Origin: an uncultured Eubacteriales bacterium
GTDB lineage: Bacteria > Bacillota > Clostridia > Christensenellales > CAG-314
Reading direction: 5' to 3'
Length of the DNA: 64,000 nt
NCBI GenBank assembly: GCA_900546875.1
Contig: URET01000002.1
Coordinates: forward strand, 1-64,000
Below are positions 25,192 to 34,401 of this stretch, in pieces (within the stretch, counting starts at the first letter, position 1; every line of letters starts with the position of its first letter). Made by a program: the position numbers and the translations under genes. Under the pieces are notes generated by a model that did not search any database, was not told the DNA's origin, and worked only from the letters and a program-made list of their open reading frames with translations.

Positions 25192-26685
25192 ATGAAAAGA
25201 TACATAGTAGCGCTTGACGAAGGTACGACATCGGCAAGAGCCGTAGTATATGACGTATCGGAGAAAAAGATCATCTCTACTGCTGCTCACACGTTTGAAT
25301 TATCGTATCCTGAACCCGGATGGGTGGAAGCCGATGCACTCAGTATATGGGGTGCGCAGTCTGCTTCTCTCGGAGAGGTGATAGCCGAAAGCGGAGTATC
25401 CGCCGATGAAATATACGGGATAGGTGTGACCAATCAGAGAGAGAGCGTGCTCATATGGGATAAGAAATCGGGTAAGCCGCTTCATAACGCCATTATTTGG
25501 CAGTGCAGAAGGACGGCGGATTACTGTGAATATCTTCGTTCGGATCCGGGCGTCGTAAAAATGATAAAGCAGCGTACCGGGTTGACCGTAGACAGCTATT
25601 TTTCCGCAACGAAATTGGCGTGGCTTCTGGACAATGTCGAAGGAGCACGAGAAAAAGCATTGCGGGGAGAGATATTGGCGGGAACTCTGGATTCTTATAT
25701 CATATACAGGCTCACCGAAGGAAAATCTCACGTTACCGATGTTACCAATGCTTCGCGCACTATGCTTTACAATATAAACGAAATGTGCTGGGACAAAGAG
25801 CTGTTAAGACTGTTTCGCATACCCGAGGAGATCCTTCCCGAAGTAATAGACAGCGATGCAATAGCGGGGAAAGGGACCGCCGTAAAAGGTGCGCCGGTAA
25901 TATGCGGGATACTGGGGGATCAGCAGGCGGCATTGTTCGGGCAGGCGTGTTTTGATAAAGGTGACGCGAAAAATACCTACGGGACCGGTTGCTTTATACT
26001 CGTTAACACGGGAGAGAAAGCGGTTTACTCGGAAAACAACCTGATAACCACAATAGGCTGGCGCAGACAGGGTAAGACGGTTTACGCAATAGAAGGAAGT
26101 GTTTTCAATGCCGGAAGCGCGGTGCAATGGCTGAGAGACAAGCTGGATTTCATGAAATCGAGTGAAGACAGCGAACGTATGGCAAGGGCGGCAAAAAACG
26201 GCGACGGAACACCCGGTTGCGACGGAGTGTACGTTGTACCCGCGTTTACGGGACTGGGCGCTCCTTACTGGAGGTCGGAAGCCCGGGGAGTAATAACAGG
26301 TATCACACGGAATACGGATAAATTTCATATAGTGAGGGCCGTGTTGGAGAGCATGGCGTATTCCACGAAAGACGTGCTGGATTGTATCGAAGCGGACTTA
26401 GGAAGCAGGATCATGGCCGTGAGAGCAGACGGCGGAGCGAGCAGAAATGATTTTCTGATGGAGTTTCAGGCAGATATATCGGGACTCAAAGTGCTCAGGC
26501 CCGAGTGTACTGAAAGTACTGTAATGGGCGCGGTGTATATGTGCGGAATGGGACTCGGGGTATGGAAAAGCGAGGAAGAAATCAAAAGTCTTGTGAGAGT
26601 GGAAAAAGAGTTTGTACCCACCTTAAGCAAAGACGCGGCATCAAAGTTATATTCAGGCTGGAGGCAGGCTGTAAGCAAGGCTTAA
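25192..26685 (+). CDS. glpK: Glycerol kinase
   Basis: This 497-residue FGGY-family kinase has the usual length. It shows the N-terminal phosphate loop DEGTTSARAVVYD, the substrate region GVTNQRES, GDQQAALFGQ, the TYGTGCF motif and the C-terminal ADGGASRNDFLMEFQADI signature. It phosphorylates glycerol to sn-glycerol 3-phosphate with ATP. No glycerol facilitator or glycerol 3-phosphate dehydrogenase lies nearby. It begins six bases after recO and is probably part of that transcript. Confidence 0.96.
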   Translation: MKRYIVALDEGTTSARAVVYDVSEKKIISTAAHTFELSYPEPGWVEADALSIWGAQSASLGEVIAESGVSADEIYGIGVTNQRESVLIWDKKSGKPLHNAIIWQCRRTADYCEYLRSDPGVVKMIKQRTGLTVDSYFSATKLAWLLDNVEGAREKALRGEILAGTLDSYIIYRLTEGKSHVTDVTNASRTMLYNINEMCWDKELLRLFRIPEEILPEVIDSDAIAGKGTAVKGAPVICGILGDQQAALFGQACFDKGDAKNTYGTGCFILVNTGEKAVYSENNLITTIGWRRQGKTVYAIEGSVFNAGSAVQWLRDKLDFMKSSEDSERMARAAKNGDGTPGCDGVYVVPAFTGLGAPYWRSEARGVITGITRNTDKFHIVRAVLESMAYSTKDVLDCIEADLGSRIMAVRADGGASRNDFLMEFQADISGLKVLRPECTESTVMGAVYMCGMGLGVWKSEEEIKSLVRVEKEFVPTLSKDAASKLYSGWRQAVSKA

Positions 26686-26719
26686 ATTATAATACTATAA
26701 TTGAAGGAGAGTGGCATTT

Positions 26720-27934
26720 ATGAAAAAAGATTGCGTGGCTATGATTCTTGCCGGCGGACAGGGAAGCCGGTTAGGCGCTCTCACCAAAGGAGTTGCGAAA
26801 CCGGCGGTGCAGTTCGGGGCAAAATACAGGATCATCGATTTTGTGCTTACAAACTGTGCCCACAGCGGCCTTGATACGGTGGGAGTGCTGACACAGTATA
26901 AACCCCTTTTACTGAATACCTATATCAGCAGCGGAAAAAGCTGGGATCTGGACAGACTGAACGGCGGAGTATACGTTCTGCCGCCGTATATGCAGGAGGA
27001 AGCGGGCGAGTGGTATAAGGGAACAGCAAATGCGATATATCAGAATATTGAATTTATCGAACAGTTTCAGCCGGAGAACGTGTTAGTGCTTTCGGGCGAT
27101 CACATTTACAAAATGGACTACAGCAAAATGATAAAGCTGCATAACGACAACGATGCGGACGTAACTATTGCGCATATACCCGTTGAACCTCGGGAAGCAA
27201 GCAGGTTCGGAATTCTGTCATTTGACGAAACAGGCAGGATCACGGGTTTTGAGGAAAAGCCGAAAGTACCCAAGAGCAATTATGCCAGCATGGGGATATA
27301 CGTATTCAAATGGAAGGAGCTTAAGGTACAGCTTATCGCAGACGAAAAAGATCCGCAAAGCAGCAACGATTTCGGTAAAAACATAATACCGCATATGCTT
27401 AATACTGGGAAACGCGTATTCGGATACGGATTCAAAGGCTATTGGAAGGATGTCGGGACAATATACAGCTTGTGGCAGGCACATATGGACATGCTCGACG
27501 ACGACGAACTTGAACTCTATGATGACGAATGGCCTATTTTCAGTAAGAGCGCTCTCAAGCCGCCGCATTACGTAGGCAAAAACGCACACATACTCGATTC
27601 ATTTGTAACGGAAGGCTGCTACATAGACGGTACGGTCAGGCATTCCGTGATAAGCGACGGAGTCACAATCGGCAAAGGCGCCGAGGTCACGGACAGTATA
27701 ATCATGACCGACGTAAAAGTGGGGGAGAATGTGAAGCTCAATAAGGTGATCATAGGTCAGGGAGCGGTTATAGGAAACGGCGCTCAGATCGGGACGGAAG
27801 AAGAAACGACTAAATACAAATCCGTATATTGCAGTGACGGCGTCACATTGATCGCCGGAGGCATAACAATATGTGAAAATGCCGTTGTAGGCGGTAATTG
27901 CATGGTATCAGCCGATATAAAGGAGGAAAAGTAA
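26720..27934 (+). CDS. glgC: Glucose-1-phosphate adenylyltransferase GlgC
   Basis: This 404-residue enzyme makes ADP-glucose from ATP and glucose 1-phosphate, the committed step of glycogen synthesis. The nucleotidyltransferase motif AGGQGSRLGALT is near residue 11, followed by LSGDHIYKMDY and FGKNIIPHML, then a left-handed beta-helix. AAGGAGA at 26704-26710 fits ATG 26720, while the in-frame GTG at 26711 is too close. It leads glgD and glgA. Confidence 0.96.
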   Translation: MKKDCVAMILAGGQGSRLGALTKGVAKPAVQFGAKYRIIDFVLTNCAHSGLDTVGVLTQYKPLLLNTYISSGKSWDLDRLNGGVYVLPPYMQEEAGEWYKGTANAIYQNIEFIEQFQPENVLVLSGDHIYKMDYSKMIKLHNDNDADVTIAHIPVEPREASRFGILSFDETGRITGFEEKPKVPKSNYASMGIYVFKWKELKVQLIADEKDPQSSNDFGKNIIPHMLNTGKRVFGYGFKGYWKDVGTIYSLWQAHMDMLDDDELELYDDEWPIFSKSALKPPHYVGKNAHILDSFVTEGCYIDGTVRHSVISDGVTIGKGAEVTDSIIMTDVKVGENVKLNKVIIGQGAVIGNGAQIGTEEETTKYKSVYCSDGVTLIAGGITICENAVVGGNCMVSADIKEEK

Positions 27935-27935
27935 G

Positions 27936-29060
27936 ATGCTTGACACAATGGGTATAATATTCGCGCAAAACGAAGGTATCAGGCTGGGCGACCTTACCCG
28001 CGTGAGAGCATTGGCTTCGTTGCCTGTCGCGGGAAGATACAGACTTATAGATTTTATTCTGAGTAATTTTGTAAACAGCGGGATATCGAACGTCGGAGTT
28101 ACGACGAAATACAATTATCAGTCGCTTATGGACCACCTCGGCGGCGGTCTGCCGTGGGATCTGAGCAGGAAGAAGTACGGTCTTTATATCTGGCCTCCTT
28201 TTTACAAACAGGACAGCGAACTGCATATGACAGGGGAGGACAAGATAGCTATTTTGCACAGTATAGTGCATTATATAAGAAGGAGTCAGCAAAAGTATGT
28301 GCTTTTGGCTGATTCGAATGTGATGTGCAATATGACTTTTGACGACGCAATGGAAAAGCACAAGAATTCCAATGCCGATATAACGATCATATACAACGAG
28401 ATGGTGCCCGGAGCAGAACACGATGATAACGAAGTATATATAGATGTGGATGAAACGGGAAGGGTAGTAGATATCGACGCCTTCAATAAATACAGTAAAT
28501 TTTCATCGAAGGCATTGGGCTTTTATATAATAGAAGGCGATCTTCTTGTAAATCTTGTGGAAAGTTGCATAGCGCGCGGAGAAAAGAGTTTTGAAAAGGA
28601 TATACTTGCCAGAAATCTCGGTAGGCTTAAGGTAGTAGGGTATAATTACAAGGGTTTCGTGCGTACCATAACGGATATAAACAGCTATTATAACTTTAAT
28701 ATGGAGTTGCTGAATGACGATGTAAGGAAATGTCTGTTCGAATCGCACGACAGGATACTTACCAAAGTCAAGGACAAAGTGCCTGCCCGTTATCTGAAGC
28801 ATGCAAAAGTAAGCAACAGCTTTATAGCAGACGGCTGTATTATCGACGGTGAAGTGGAAGGATGTATACTTTTCAGAGGAGTCGAGGTACGCAAAGGCTG
28901 TAAACTCAAAAACTGTGTTATAATGCAGGACAGCAAGATAATGGAAAACAGCGTTCTCAGCCACGTTATTCTTGACAAGCAGGTGTTTGTCGACAGGGAT
29001 AAGATACTTTGCGGTGATGCTTCGTATCCTCTGGTGGTAGGCAAGAACAGAAGAATATAA
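27936..29060 (+). CDS. glgD: GlgD, regulatory subunit of ADP-glucose pyrophosphorylase
   Basis: This 374-residue paralog of GlgC lies one base after it. It keeps the overall fold (ASLPVAGRYRLIDFILSN and the C-terminal beta-helix) but lacks the pyrophosphate-binding GGxGxRL motif, having AQNEGIRLGDLT instead. In Firmicutes GlgD is inactive or weakly active alone and raises GlgC activity in the hetero-oligomer. The start follows AGGAGGAAAAGTAAG. Confidence 0.95.
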   Translation: MLDTMGIIFAQNEGIRLGDLTRVRALASLPVAGRYRLIDFILSNFVNSGISNVGVTTKYNYQSLMDHLGGGLPWDLSRKKYGLYIWPPFYKQDSELHMTGEDKIAILHSIVHYIRRSQQKYVLLADSNVMCNMTFDDAMEKHKNSNADITIIYNEMVPGAEHDDNEVYIDVDETGRVVDIDAFNKYSKFSSKALGFYIIEGDLLVNLVESCIARGEKSFEKDILARNLGRLKVVGYNYKGFVRTITDINSYYNFNMELLNDDVRKCLFESHDRILTKVKDKVPARYLKHAKVSNSFIADGCIIDGEVEGCILFRGVEVRKGCKLKNCVIMQDSKIMENSVLSHVILDKQVFVDRDKILCGDASYPLVVGKNRRI

Positions 29061-29078
29061 GCTACAGGAGAACAGATC

Positions 29079-30509
29079 ATGAAAATTTGTTTCATTTCCG
29101 CCGAGGCAGAACCTTTTGCGAAATCCGGAGGACTCGGAGACGTTTTGGGCGCATTGCCCAAAGCCCTTGCAGAACGTCATGAAGTCAAGGTGATCATGCC
29201 GAAGTATAAGTTCATTCCTGACCGCTATGCGCAGAACATGAGACAGATCCTCAGTAATGTGAGCGTAATTCTGGGATGGCGCCGGCAGAGCTGCAACGTG
29301 TGGAGTCTGTCGATGAACGGAGTCGAATACTATTTTATAGAAAGTTCTTATTATTTCGGCGGAGATAAGATTTACGACCAGTTTGACTTGGAACGTTTTT
29401 GCTTTTTCTCCAAAGCTGCTCTTGAAATACTTGTGCATCTCGATTATCGTCCGGACGTGCTGCACTGCAACGATTGGTCTACGGCGATCGTTCCCGTAAT
29501 GCTTGACTGTTTTTACATGGGAATGGGCTTTTACAGGAATATGCGCACGGTGATAACCATCCATAATCTGCAGTACCAGGGAATTTTTGATATCGCGGAG
29601 GTCATGGATAAAACGGGACTCCCGGGCTACTATTTTTCGCATGACAAGCTTGAGTTTTACGGAAGAGCAAACCTCCTGAAAGGCGGGATCGTCTATGCAA
29701 ACGAGGTGACTACCGTATCTCCTTCGTACGCGGGAGAGATAATGAGCGATGAATACGGCGAAGGACTTCAGAGTCTTATGCGCGCAAGGAGGAATCATCT
29801 TCACGGGATACTGAACGGTGTGGATTACACTACGTATAATCCGGAAACCGATGAACTGATAGAAAGGAATTATTCGGTTGCCGATTATGCCGAAGGCAAA
29901 GCATATAATAAGAAACAGCTGAAGAAGCAGCTTGGGCTCCCGAACACAGCCGTACCGTTGATAGGACTGGTTTCGAGGCTTTATGATCAGAAAGGACTCG
30001 ATCTTATAACTTGCGTGATGGAAGATATCGTCAGAGAAGATTTGCAGATGGTCATTCTCGGGACGGGAGATTTAAGGTATGAGGAAGCTTTCAGGTATTA
30101 TGCCGCGGAATACCGTGAGAAGGTGGCGTCCGTGATAGGCTTCGACAACAGACTCGCGCACAGGATATATGCCGGCTGCGACCTCTTTCTGATGCCGAGC
30201 AGGTTTGAGCCCTGCGGACTCAGTCAGATGATAAGCATGAAGTACGGCACTCTTCCTATCGTAAGAGAGGTCGGTGGACTGAAAGACAGCGTGAAGAGCT
30301 ATAACCAGTATACGGGAGAAGGAAACGGATTCAGTTTTACGAACTATAATGCGCATGATATGTTGTATACTCTTCGTCGAGCGTTGCATTTTTATTACGA
30401 TGACGAAAAGGCTTTTGACCGTATTATAAGGAACGCTATGGCAGAAGATTATTCATGGGCACAGAGTGCGAAGAAATACGAGTCGATATATGAAGAATTG
30501 ATAAACTGA
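29079..30509 (+). CDS. glgA: Glycogen synthase GlgA
   Basis: This 476-residue GT5 family enzyme transfers glucose from ADP-glucose to the growing alpha-1,4-glucan. It shows KSGGLGDVLGALPKAL near residue 15 (ADP-glucose site), HCNDWSTA in the N-terminal domain, and SRFEPCGLSQM in the C-terminal domain. It ends the glgC-glgD-glgA operon, followed by a terminator. Branching enzyme and phosphorylase genes are not in the window. Confidence 0.97.
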   Translation: MKICFISAEAEPFAKSGGLGDVLGALPKALAERHEVKVIMPKYKFIPDRYAQNMRQILSNVSVILGWRRQSCNVWSLSMNGVEYYFIESSYYFGGDKIYDQFDLERFCFFSKAALEILVHLDYRPDVLHCNDWSTAIVPVMLDCFYMGMGFYRNMRTVITIHNLQYQGIFDIAEVMDKTGLPGYYFSHDKLEFYGRANLLKGGIVYANEVTTVSPSYAGEIMSDEYGEGLQSLMRARRNHLHGILNGVDYTTYNPETDELIERNYSVADYAEGKAYNKKQLKKQLGLPNTAVPLIGLVSRLYDQKGLDLITCVMEDIVREDLQMVILGTGDLRYEEAFRYYAAEYREKVASVIGFDNRLAHRIYAGCDLFLMPSRFEPCGLSQMISMKYGTLPIVREVGGLKDSVKSYNQYTGEGNGFSFTNYNAHDMLYTLRRALHFYYDDEKAFDRIIRNAMAEDYSWAQSAKKYESIYEELIN

Positions 30510-30524
30510 GATAAACTTTCAGAG

Positions 30525-30556
30525 AAAAACCCGTACCTTAGAGGTACGGGTTTTTT
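30525..30556 (+). terminator. Terminator of the glg operon
   Basis: CCCGTACCT at 30530-30538 pairs with AGGTACGGG at 30542-30550 across a 3-nt loop. The stem is flanked by A and T runs, with six T residues from 30551. Confidence 0.95.
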
Positions 30557-30601
30557 GATGTTGCCGTATAGGTGATACGCTTGGAAGCGGAAAGATCGGA
30601 C

Positions 30602-31159
30602 TCAGTGATTTTCTTTCATCAACGGAGGCATATCTACGACATGAGCTTTAAGAATGAGTCGTGAGATTAAATAAGCAACGGTGCAATCCAAAAGCGAATG
30701 ACCTATAGTGCCGGCGAAAGTTGCTCCCCAGATGTAAAGCATACCGTTTTCGGGAATACTGAGTCCGGCGGCGATGGCGATGTAAACGGCAGCGGTTTCG
30801 GTCACTGCATGGATCAGGGCTGTGGCAACGGCGAAAATAAGGAATTGCAGCGGTTTGACAATGTTGAGTTTTTTCAGCATAAGAACGCCGGCGACTACAA
30901 ATATGATGTGACTTGCCGCGCGCATCAGAAGGACGTAGTTTGCGCCCTTGAGAAAGAAGCCCAATACAGTTCCAGCAGCGGTAAGCACGGCCACGGCGGG
31001 GCTTATCATCATGGCGAAGAAAATAAAAATATGCGAAAGCGGGGTAAACGACCAATAAAGGCCGAGATCCAGGGTAGGCATGAACCATGTCCACAAAACC
31101 GAAAGAGCGATCAGGATGCCTGAGATCGCAATAGTTTTAGCGCTGATTTTTTTAGACAT
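30602..31159 (-). CDS. ECF transporter S component, probably niacin type (NiaX-like)
   Basis: This 185-residue protein has about six membrane helices and the compact form of an ECF S component. Features such as FTPLSHIFIFFAMMISP and the later LLMRAASHIIF segment recall NiaX-type niacin S components. It would bind a vitamin and load it to the shared EcfA/EcfT module, whose genes are elsewhere. GAAGGTGT precedes the ATG at 31159; a longer in-frame reading upstream lacks a site and adds an implausible hydrophobic stretch. The substrate is inferred from general similarity only. Confidence 0.75.
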   Translation of the reverse strand: MSKKISAKTIAISGILIALSVLWTWFMPTLDLGLYWSFTPLSHIFIFFAMMISPAVAVLTAAGTVLGFFLKGANYVLLMRAASHIIFVVAGVLMLKKLNIVKPLQFLIFAVATALIHAVTETAAVYIAIAAGLSIPENGMLYIWGATFAGTIGHSLLDCTVAYLISRLILKAHVVDMPPLMKENH

Positions 31160-31189
31160 AAAAACACCTTCTTGAAAAATGCTGATGTA

Positions 31190-31218
31190 ATTAAAGCACA
31201 AAAACGGAGAAAAGGCAA
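31190..31218 (-). promoter_or_regulatory. Candidate promoter of the ECF S-component gene
   Basis: On the minus strand TTGCCT (31218-31213) and TTTAAT (31195-31190) are separated by 17 bp, 31 bp upstream of the ATG. The match is moderate. Confidence 0.5.
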
Positions 31219-31258
31219 GTAAAAAGAAGGCTAATTTATCTCGTGCCCGCAAAAAGGG

Positions 31259-31288
31259 TTTACAACTTAATCGAAAATATGATAAAAT
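31259..31288 (+). promoter_or_regulatory. Candidate promoter of guaB
   Basis: TTTACA at 31259-31264 and TAAAAT at 31283-31288 are separated by 18 bp. The start would fall near 31295, about 40 nt before the guaB ATG. No purine riboswitch fold is apparent in this short leader. Confidence 0.55.
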
Positions 31289-31335
31289 ATACAGTATCTT
31301 AGTCACACAGGATGATTTGAATAACGGAGGAAAAT

Positions 31336-32793
31336 ATGGATAAATTGGTTAAAGAAGGATTGACTTTTGATGATGTGCTTGTATTGCCGGATAAATCGAA
31401 TGTGTTGCCCGGGGAGGTTGACCTGAAAGTGAAGCTGTGCGAAGGTGTAAGCCTTAATATACCGCTTATGAGCGCAGCCATGGATACGGTAACGGAATAT
31501 AAACTTGCCATAGCAATGGCGCGTGAAGGAGGACTCGGAATAATCCATAAAAACATGTCTATCGAGGACCAGGCGCTGCAGGTGGACAGAGTTAAGCGTT
31601 CGGAGCACGGCGTAATAACCGATCCGTTTTTCCTTCATCCTGAGAATCCCGTTACCGACGCTTTGGCGCTGATGGCGAGGTATAAGATATCCGGGGTGCC
31701 GATAGTAGACGCTAAGATGCATCTTGTAGGCATTCTGACAAACAGGGACCTTCGTTTTGAAACCGATTTCGAGCAGCCTATAAATAACGTTATGACAAAG
31801 GAGAATTTAGTTACGGCGCCGGTGGGGACGACGTTGGCAGAGGCTCAGAAGCTGCTTGGAGCGCACAGGATCGAAAAGTTGCCCATTGTTGACAAGGATA
31901 ACGTACTTAAAGGGCTTATAACGATCAAGGATATAGAAAAGACCATACAGTATCCCAATGGAGCAAAGGATAAAAAGGGAAGACTGATAGTGGGAGCTGC
32001 AGTAGGCACGGCAGCTAACACCATGGAAAGGACTGAGGAACTGGTCAGGACGGGGGTGGATATTATAGCCGTCGATACGGCACACGGACACAGTCGGAAA
32101 GTATTGGATATAGTAACGGCGATAAAGAAGAAATTCCCGTCTGTTCCGATAATAGCGGGTAATGTGGCGACAGCATCTGCCACGAAAGCATGTATAGAAG
32201 CCGGTGCGGACGTAGTAAAAGTCGGGATAGGCCCCGGATCGATATGTACTACGCGAGTCGTAGCGGGAATAGGAGTTCCGCAGATCACCGCGATCATGGA
32301 TTGCGCCGAAGCGGCGGACAAACTCGGAAAGCGCGTGATAGGCGACGGAGGAATAAAGTATTCGGGAGATATAGTTAAAGCGATAGCTGCAGGCGCGTCG
32401 GCGATAATGATAGGCAGCCTGTTTGCGGGGACGGAAGAGAGCCCGGGAGAAACGGAAATATATCAGGGACGTTCATTCAAAGTATACCGCGGGATGGGAT
32501 CGCTTGCCGCGATGGTGAAAGGAAGTAAAGACAGGTATTTCCAGGAGAATTCACAGAAACTCGTACCCGAGGGAGTCGAAGGAAGAGTGCCTTACAGAGG
32601 AACTTTGGGAGATATGGTATTCCAGCTCATGGGCGGATTGAGAAGCGGAATGGGCTATACCGGAAATAAGAGCGTGGATGAATTGAGGAAAAACGGCAGA
32701 TTTATAAAAATAACAAATGCAGGACTGATAGAAAGTCATCCTCACGATATATCCATTACTAAAGAGGCTCCGAATTATTCGGTAAAAATGTGA
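31336..32793 (+). CDS. guaB: IMP dehydrogenase
   Basis: This 485-residue enzyme oxidises IMP to XMP, the first step to GMP. The TIM barrel has the substrate loop GPGSICTTRVVAG with the catalytic Cys, and a pair of CBS domains (about residues 90-205) is inserted after the first strands. The flap residues GSKDRYFQ and the VPEGVEGRVPY segment are present. It leads guaA and its paralog with short gaps, so the three genes form a GMP operon. GGAGGAAAAT precedes the ATG. Confidence 0.97.
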   Translation: MDKLVKEGLTFDDVLVLPDKSNVLPGEVDLKVKLCEGVSLNIPLMSAAMDTVTEYKLAIAMAREGGLGIIHKNMSIEDQALQVDRVKRSEHGVITDPFFLHPENPVTDALALMARYKISGVPIVDAKMHLVGILTNRDLRFETDFEQPINNVMTKENLVTAPVGTTLAEAQKLLGAHRIEKLPIVDKDNVLKGLITIKDIEKTIQYPNGAKDKKGRLIVGAAVGTAANTMERTEELVRTGVDIIAVDTAHGHSRKVLDIVTAIKKKFPSVPIIAGNVATASATKACIEAGADVVKVGIGPGSICTTRVVAGIGVPQITAIMDCAEAADKLGKRVIGDGGIKYSGDIVKAIAAGASAIMIGSLFAGTEESPGETEIYQGRSFKVYRGMGSLAAMVKGSKDRYFQENSQKLVPEGVEGRVPYRGTLGDMVFQLMGGLRSGMGYTGNKSVDELRKNGRFIKITNAGLIESHPHDISITKEAPNYSVKM

Positions 32794-32844
32794 CGGTCCT
32801 AAGTGCGGGATACACGACATAAGGACTTAAAAAGGAAGGGAAAA

Positions 32845-34377
32845 ATGACTGAAACCGTAGTGGTGATAGATTTCGGCGGACAGTATAATCAATTGATATG
32901 CCGCAGAGTAAGGGAGCTGAATGTTCACAGTGTGATGTTGCCTTATGATGCTCCGATCGAGGAAGTCAGAAGATATTCGCCGATAGGAATAATTTTTACC
33001 GGGGGGCCTCACAGTATTTATGAAAAAGACGCCCCCGTATTTGACAAGGATATATTCGGACTCGGGGTCCCGATACTCGGTATATGTTACGGTATTCAGT
33101 TTATTGCGCAAGCATTGGGCGGAGAAGTAAGTACTGCCGACGTCAGAGAGTACGGAAAGCAGGTTGCATCGTTTGATAAGGGTGCGGAGCTTTTTAAAGG
33201 AATGCCTGACAATGGTATAGTATGGATGAGTCATACCGATTATATAAGCAAGGTGCCCGAAGGCTTCAGTGTTACCGCTTATACGGAAAGCTGTCCCGTT
33301 ATTTCTTTTGAAAATAGAAAGAGAAGGATATATGGAGTACAGTTTCATCCCGAAGTGCACCATACTCAGAACGGTCAGATTATTTTAAGGAATTTTCTGT
33401 ACGGAGCATGCGGAGCAAAAGGCGACTGGACCATGAAAAACGTGGCGGAAAAGCTTGTAAAAGATATCAGAGAAAAAGTAAAGGATGGCAGTGTGTTATG
33501 TGCGATGTCGGGAGGAGTAGACAGCGCAGTAGCCGCTACTTTGATACATAAAGCTATTGGAGAAAAACTGACTTGCGTATACGTGGATCATGGTTTAATG
33601 CGAAAAAACGAAAGCGAGGAGATCAGGAAAGTATTCATAGAAGAACGCGAAATGAATTTAAAAATGATAGACGCATCCGAAAGGTTTCTGAAAAAGCTGA
33701 AGGGGGTCACGGAGCCTGAGAGTAAGAGGAAAGCCATAGGGGAGGAGTTCATACGCGTTTTTGAAGATATATCAGACGAAATAGGGGAAGTGGATTTTCT
33801 CGCACAGGGAACGATATATCCTGATGTGATAGAAAGCGGCAGTAAGACAAGTGCGATGATAAAATCTCATCATAACGTAGGAGGACTGCCGAGCGTAATC
33901 AAATTCAAAGGGATAGTAGAGCCGTTGAGGGATCTGTTCAAGGATGAAGTGAGGAGACTCGGTAAGGAGTTGGGACTTCCCGATCATATAGTAATGAGAC
34001 AGCCTTTTCCCGGTCCGGGACTCGGGATCAGGATAATCGGCGAGGTTACAAAAGAGAAGCTTGAAATATTAAAGGACGCCGATTACATATTCAGGGAAGA
34101 AATTGCAAGAGCGGGATTGAATGAAAAGATATGGCAGTATTTTGCCGTGCTTACCGGAAACAAGTCGGTAGGAGTAATGGGAGACAGTCGGACGTATGAG
34201 TATACGTTGGCGTTGCGCGCCGTAACGGGAGTCGACGGAATGACGGCGGATTGGGCGAGGATCCCGTATGATGTTCTCGAGAGGATAAGCAACAGGATAG
34301 TAAACGAGACAAGGCATATAAACAGGGTGGTTTACGATATAACAGGCAAACCGCCTGCTACAATAGAATGGGAGTAA
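32845..34377 (+). CDS. guaA: GMP synthase (glutamine-hydrolysing)
   Basis: This 510-residue protein is a complete bifunctional GMP synthase. The N-terminal class I glutaminase has C81 in GICYGIQ and the His/Glu pair H168 and E170 in FHPEV. The ATP-pyrophosphatase domain has the P-loop SGGVDSAV at 222-229, and the C-terminal dimerisation domain ends KPPATIEWE. It converts XMP to GMP using glutamine. AAGGAAGGG supports ATG 32845. It is followed 24 bp later by a second synthetase-type gene. Confidence 0.97.
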   Translation: MTETVVVIDFGGQYNQLICRRVRELNVHSVMLPYDAPIEEVRRYSPIGIIFTGGPHSIYEKDAPVFDKDIFGLGVPILGICYGIQFIAQALGGEVSTADVREYGKQVASFDKGAELFKGMPDNGIVWMSHTDYISKVPEGFSVTAYTESCPVISFENRKRRIYGVQFHPEVHHTQNGQIILRNFLYGACGAKGDWTMKNVAEKLVKDIREKVKDGSVLCAMSGGVDSAVAATLIHKAIGEKLTCVYVDHGLMRKNESEEIRKVFIEEREMNLKMIDASERFLKKLKGVTEPESKRKAIGEEFIRVFEDISDEIGEVDFLAQGTIYPDVIESGSKTSAMIKSHHNVGGLPSVIKFKGIVEPLRDLFKDEVRRLGKELGLPDHIVMRQPFPGPGLGIRIIGEVTKEKLEILKDADYIFREEIARAGLNEKIWQYFAVLTGNKSVGVMGDSRTYEYTLALRAVTGVDGMTADWARIPYDVLERISNRIVNETRHINRVVYDITGKPPATIEWE

Positions 34378-34401
34378 AAGCAGAGTCAGGCAGGAGGAAA
34401 T

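Noticed and set aside
28503..29804. Long open frame of 433 codons on the minus strand
   Set aside because: It lies antisense to glgD and glgA, both strongly conserved with clear ribosome sites. It shows no family motif and is a frame shadow.
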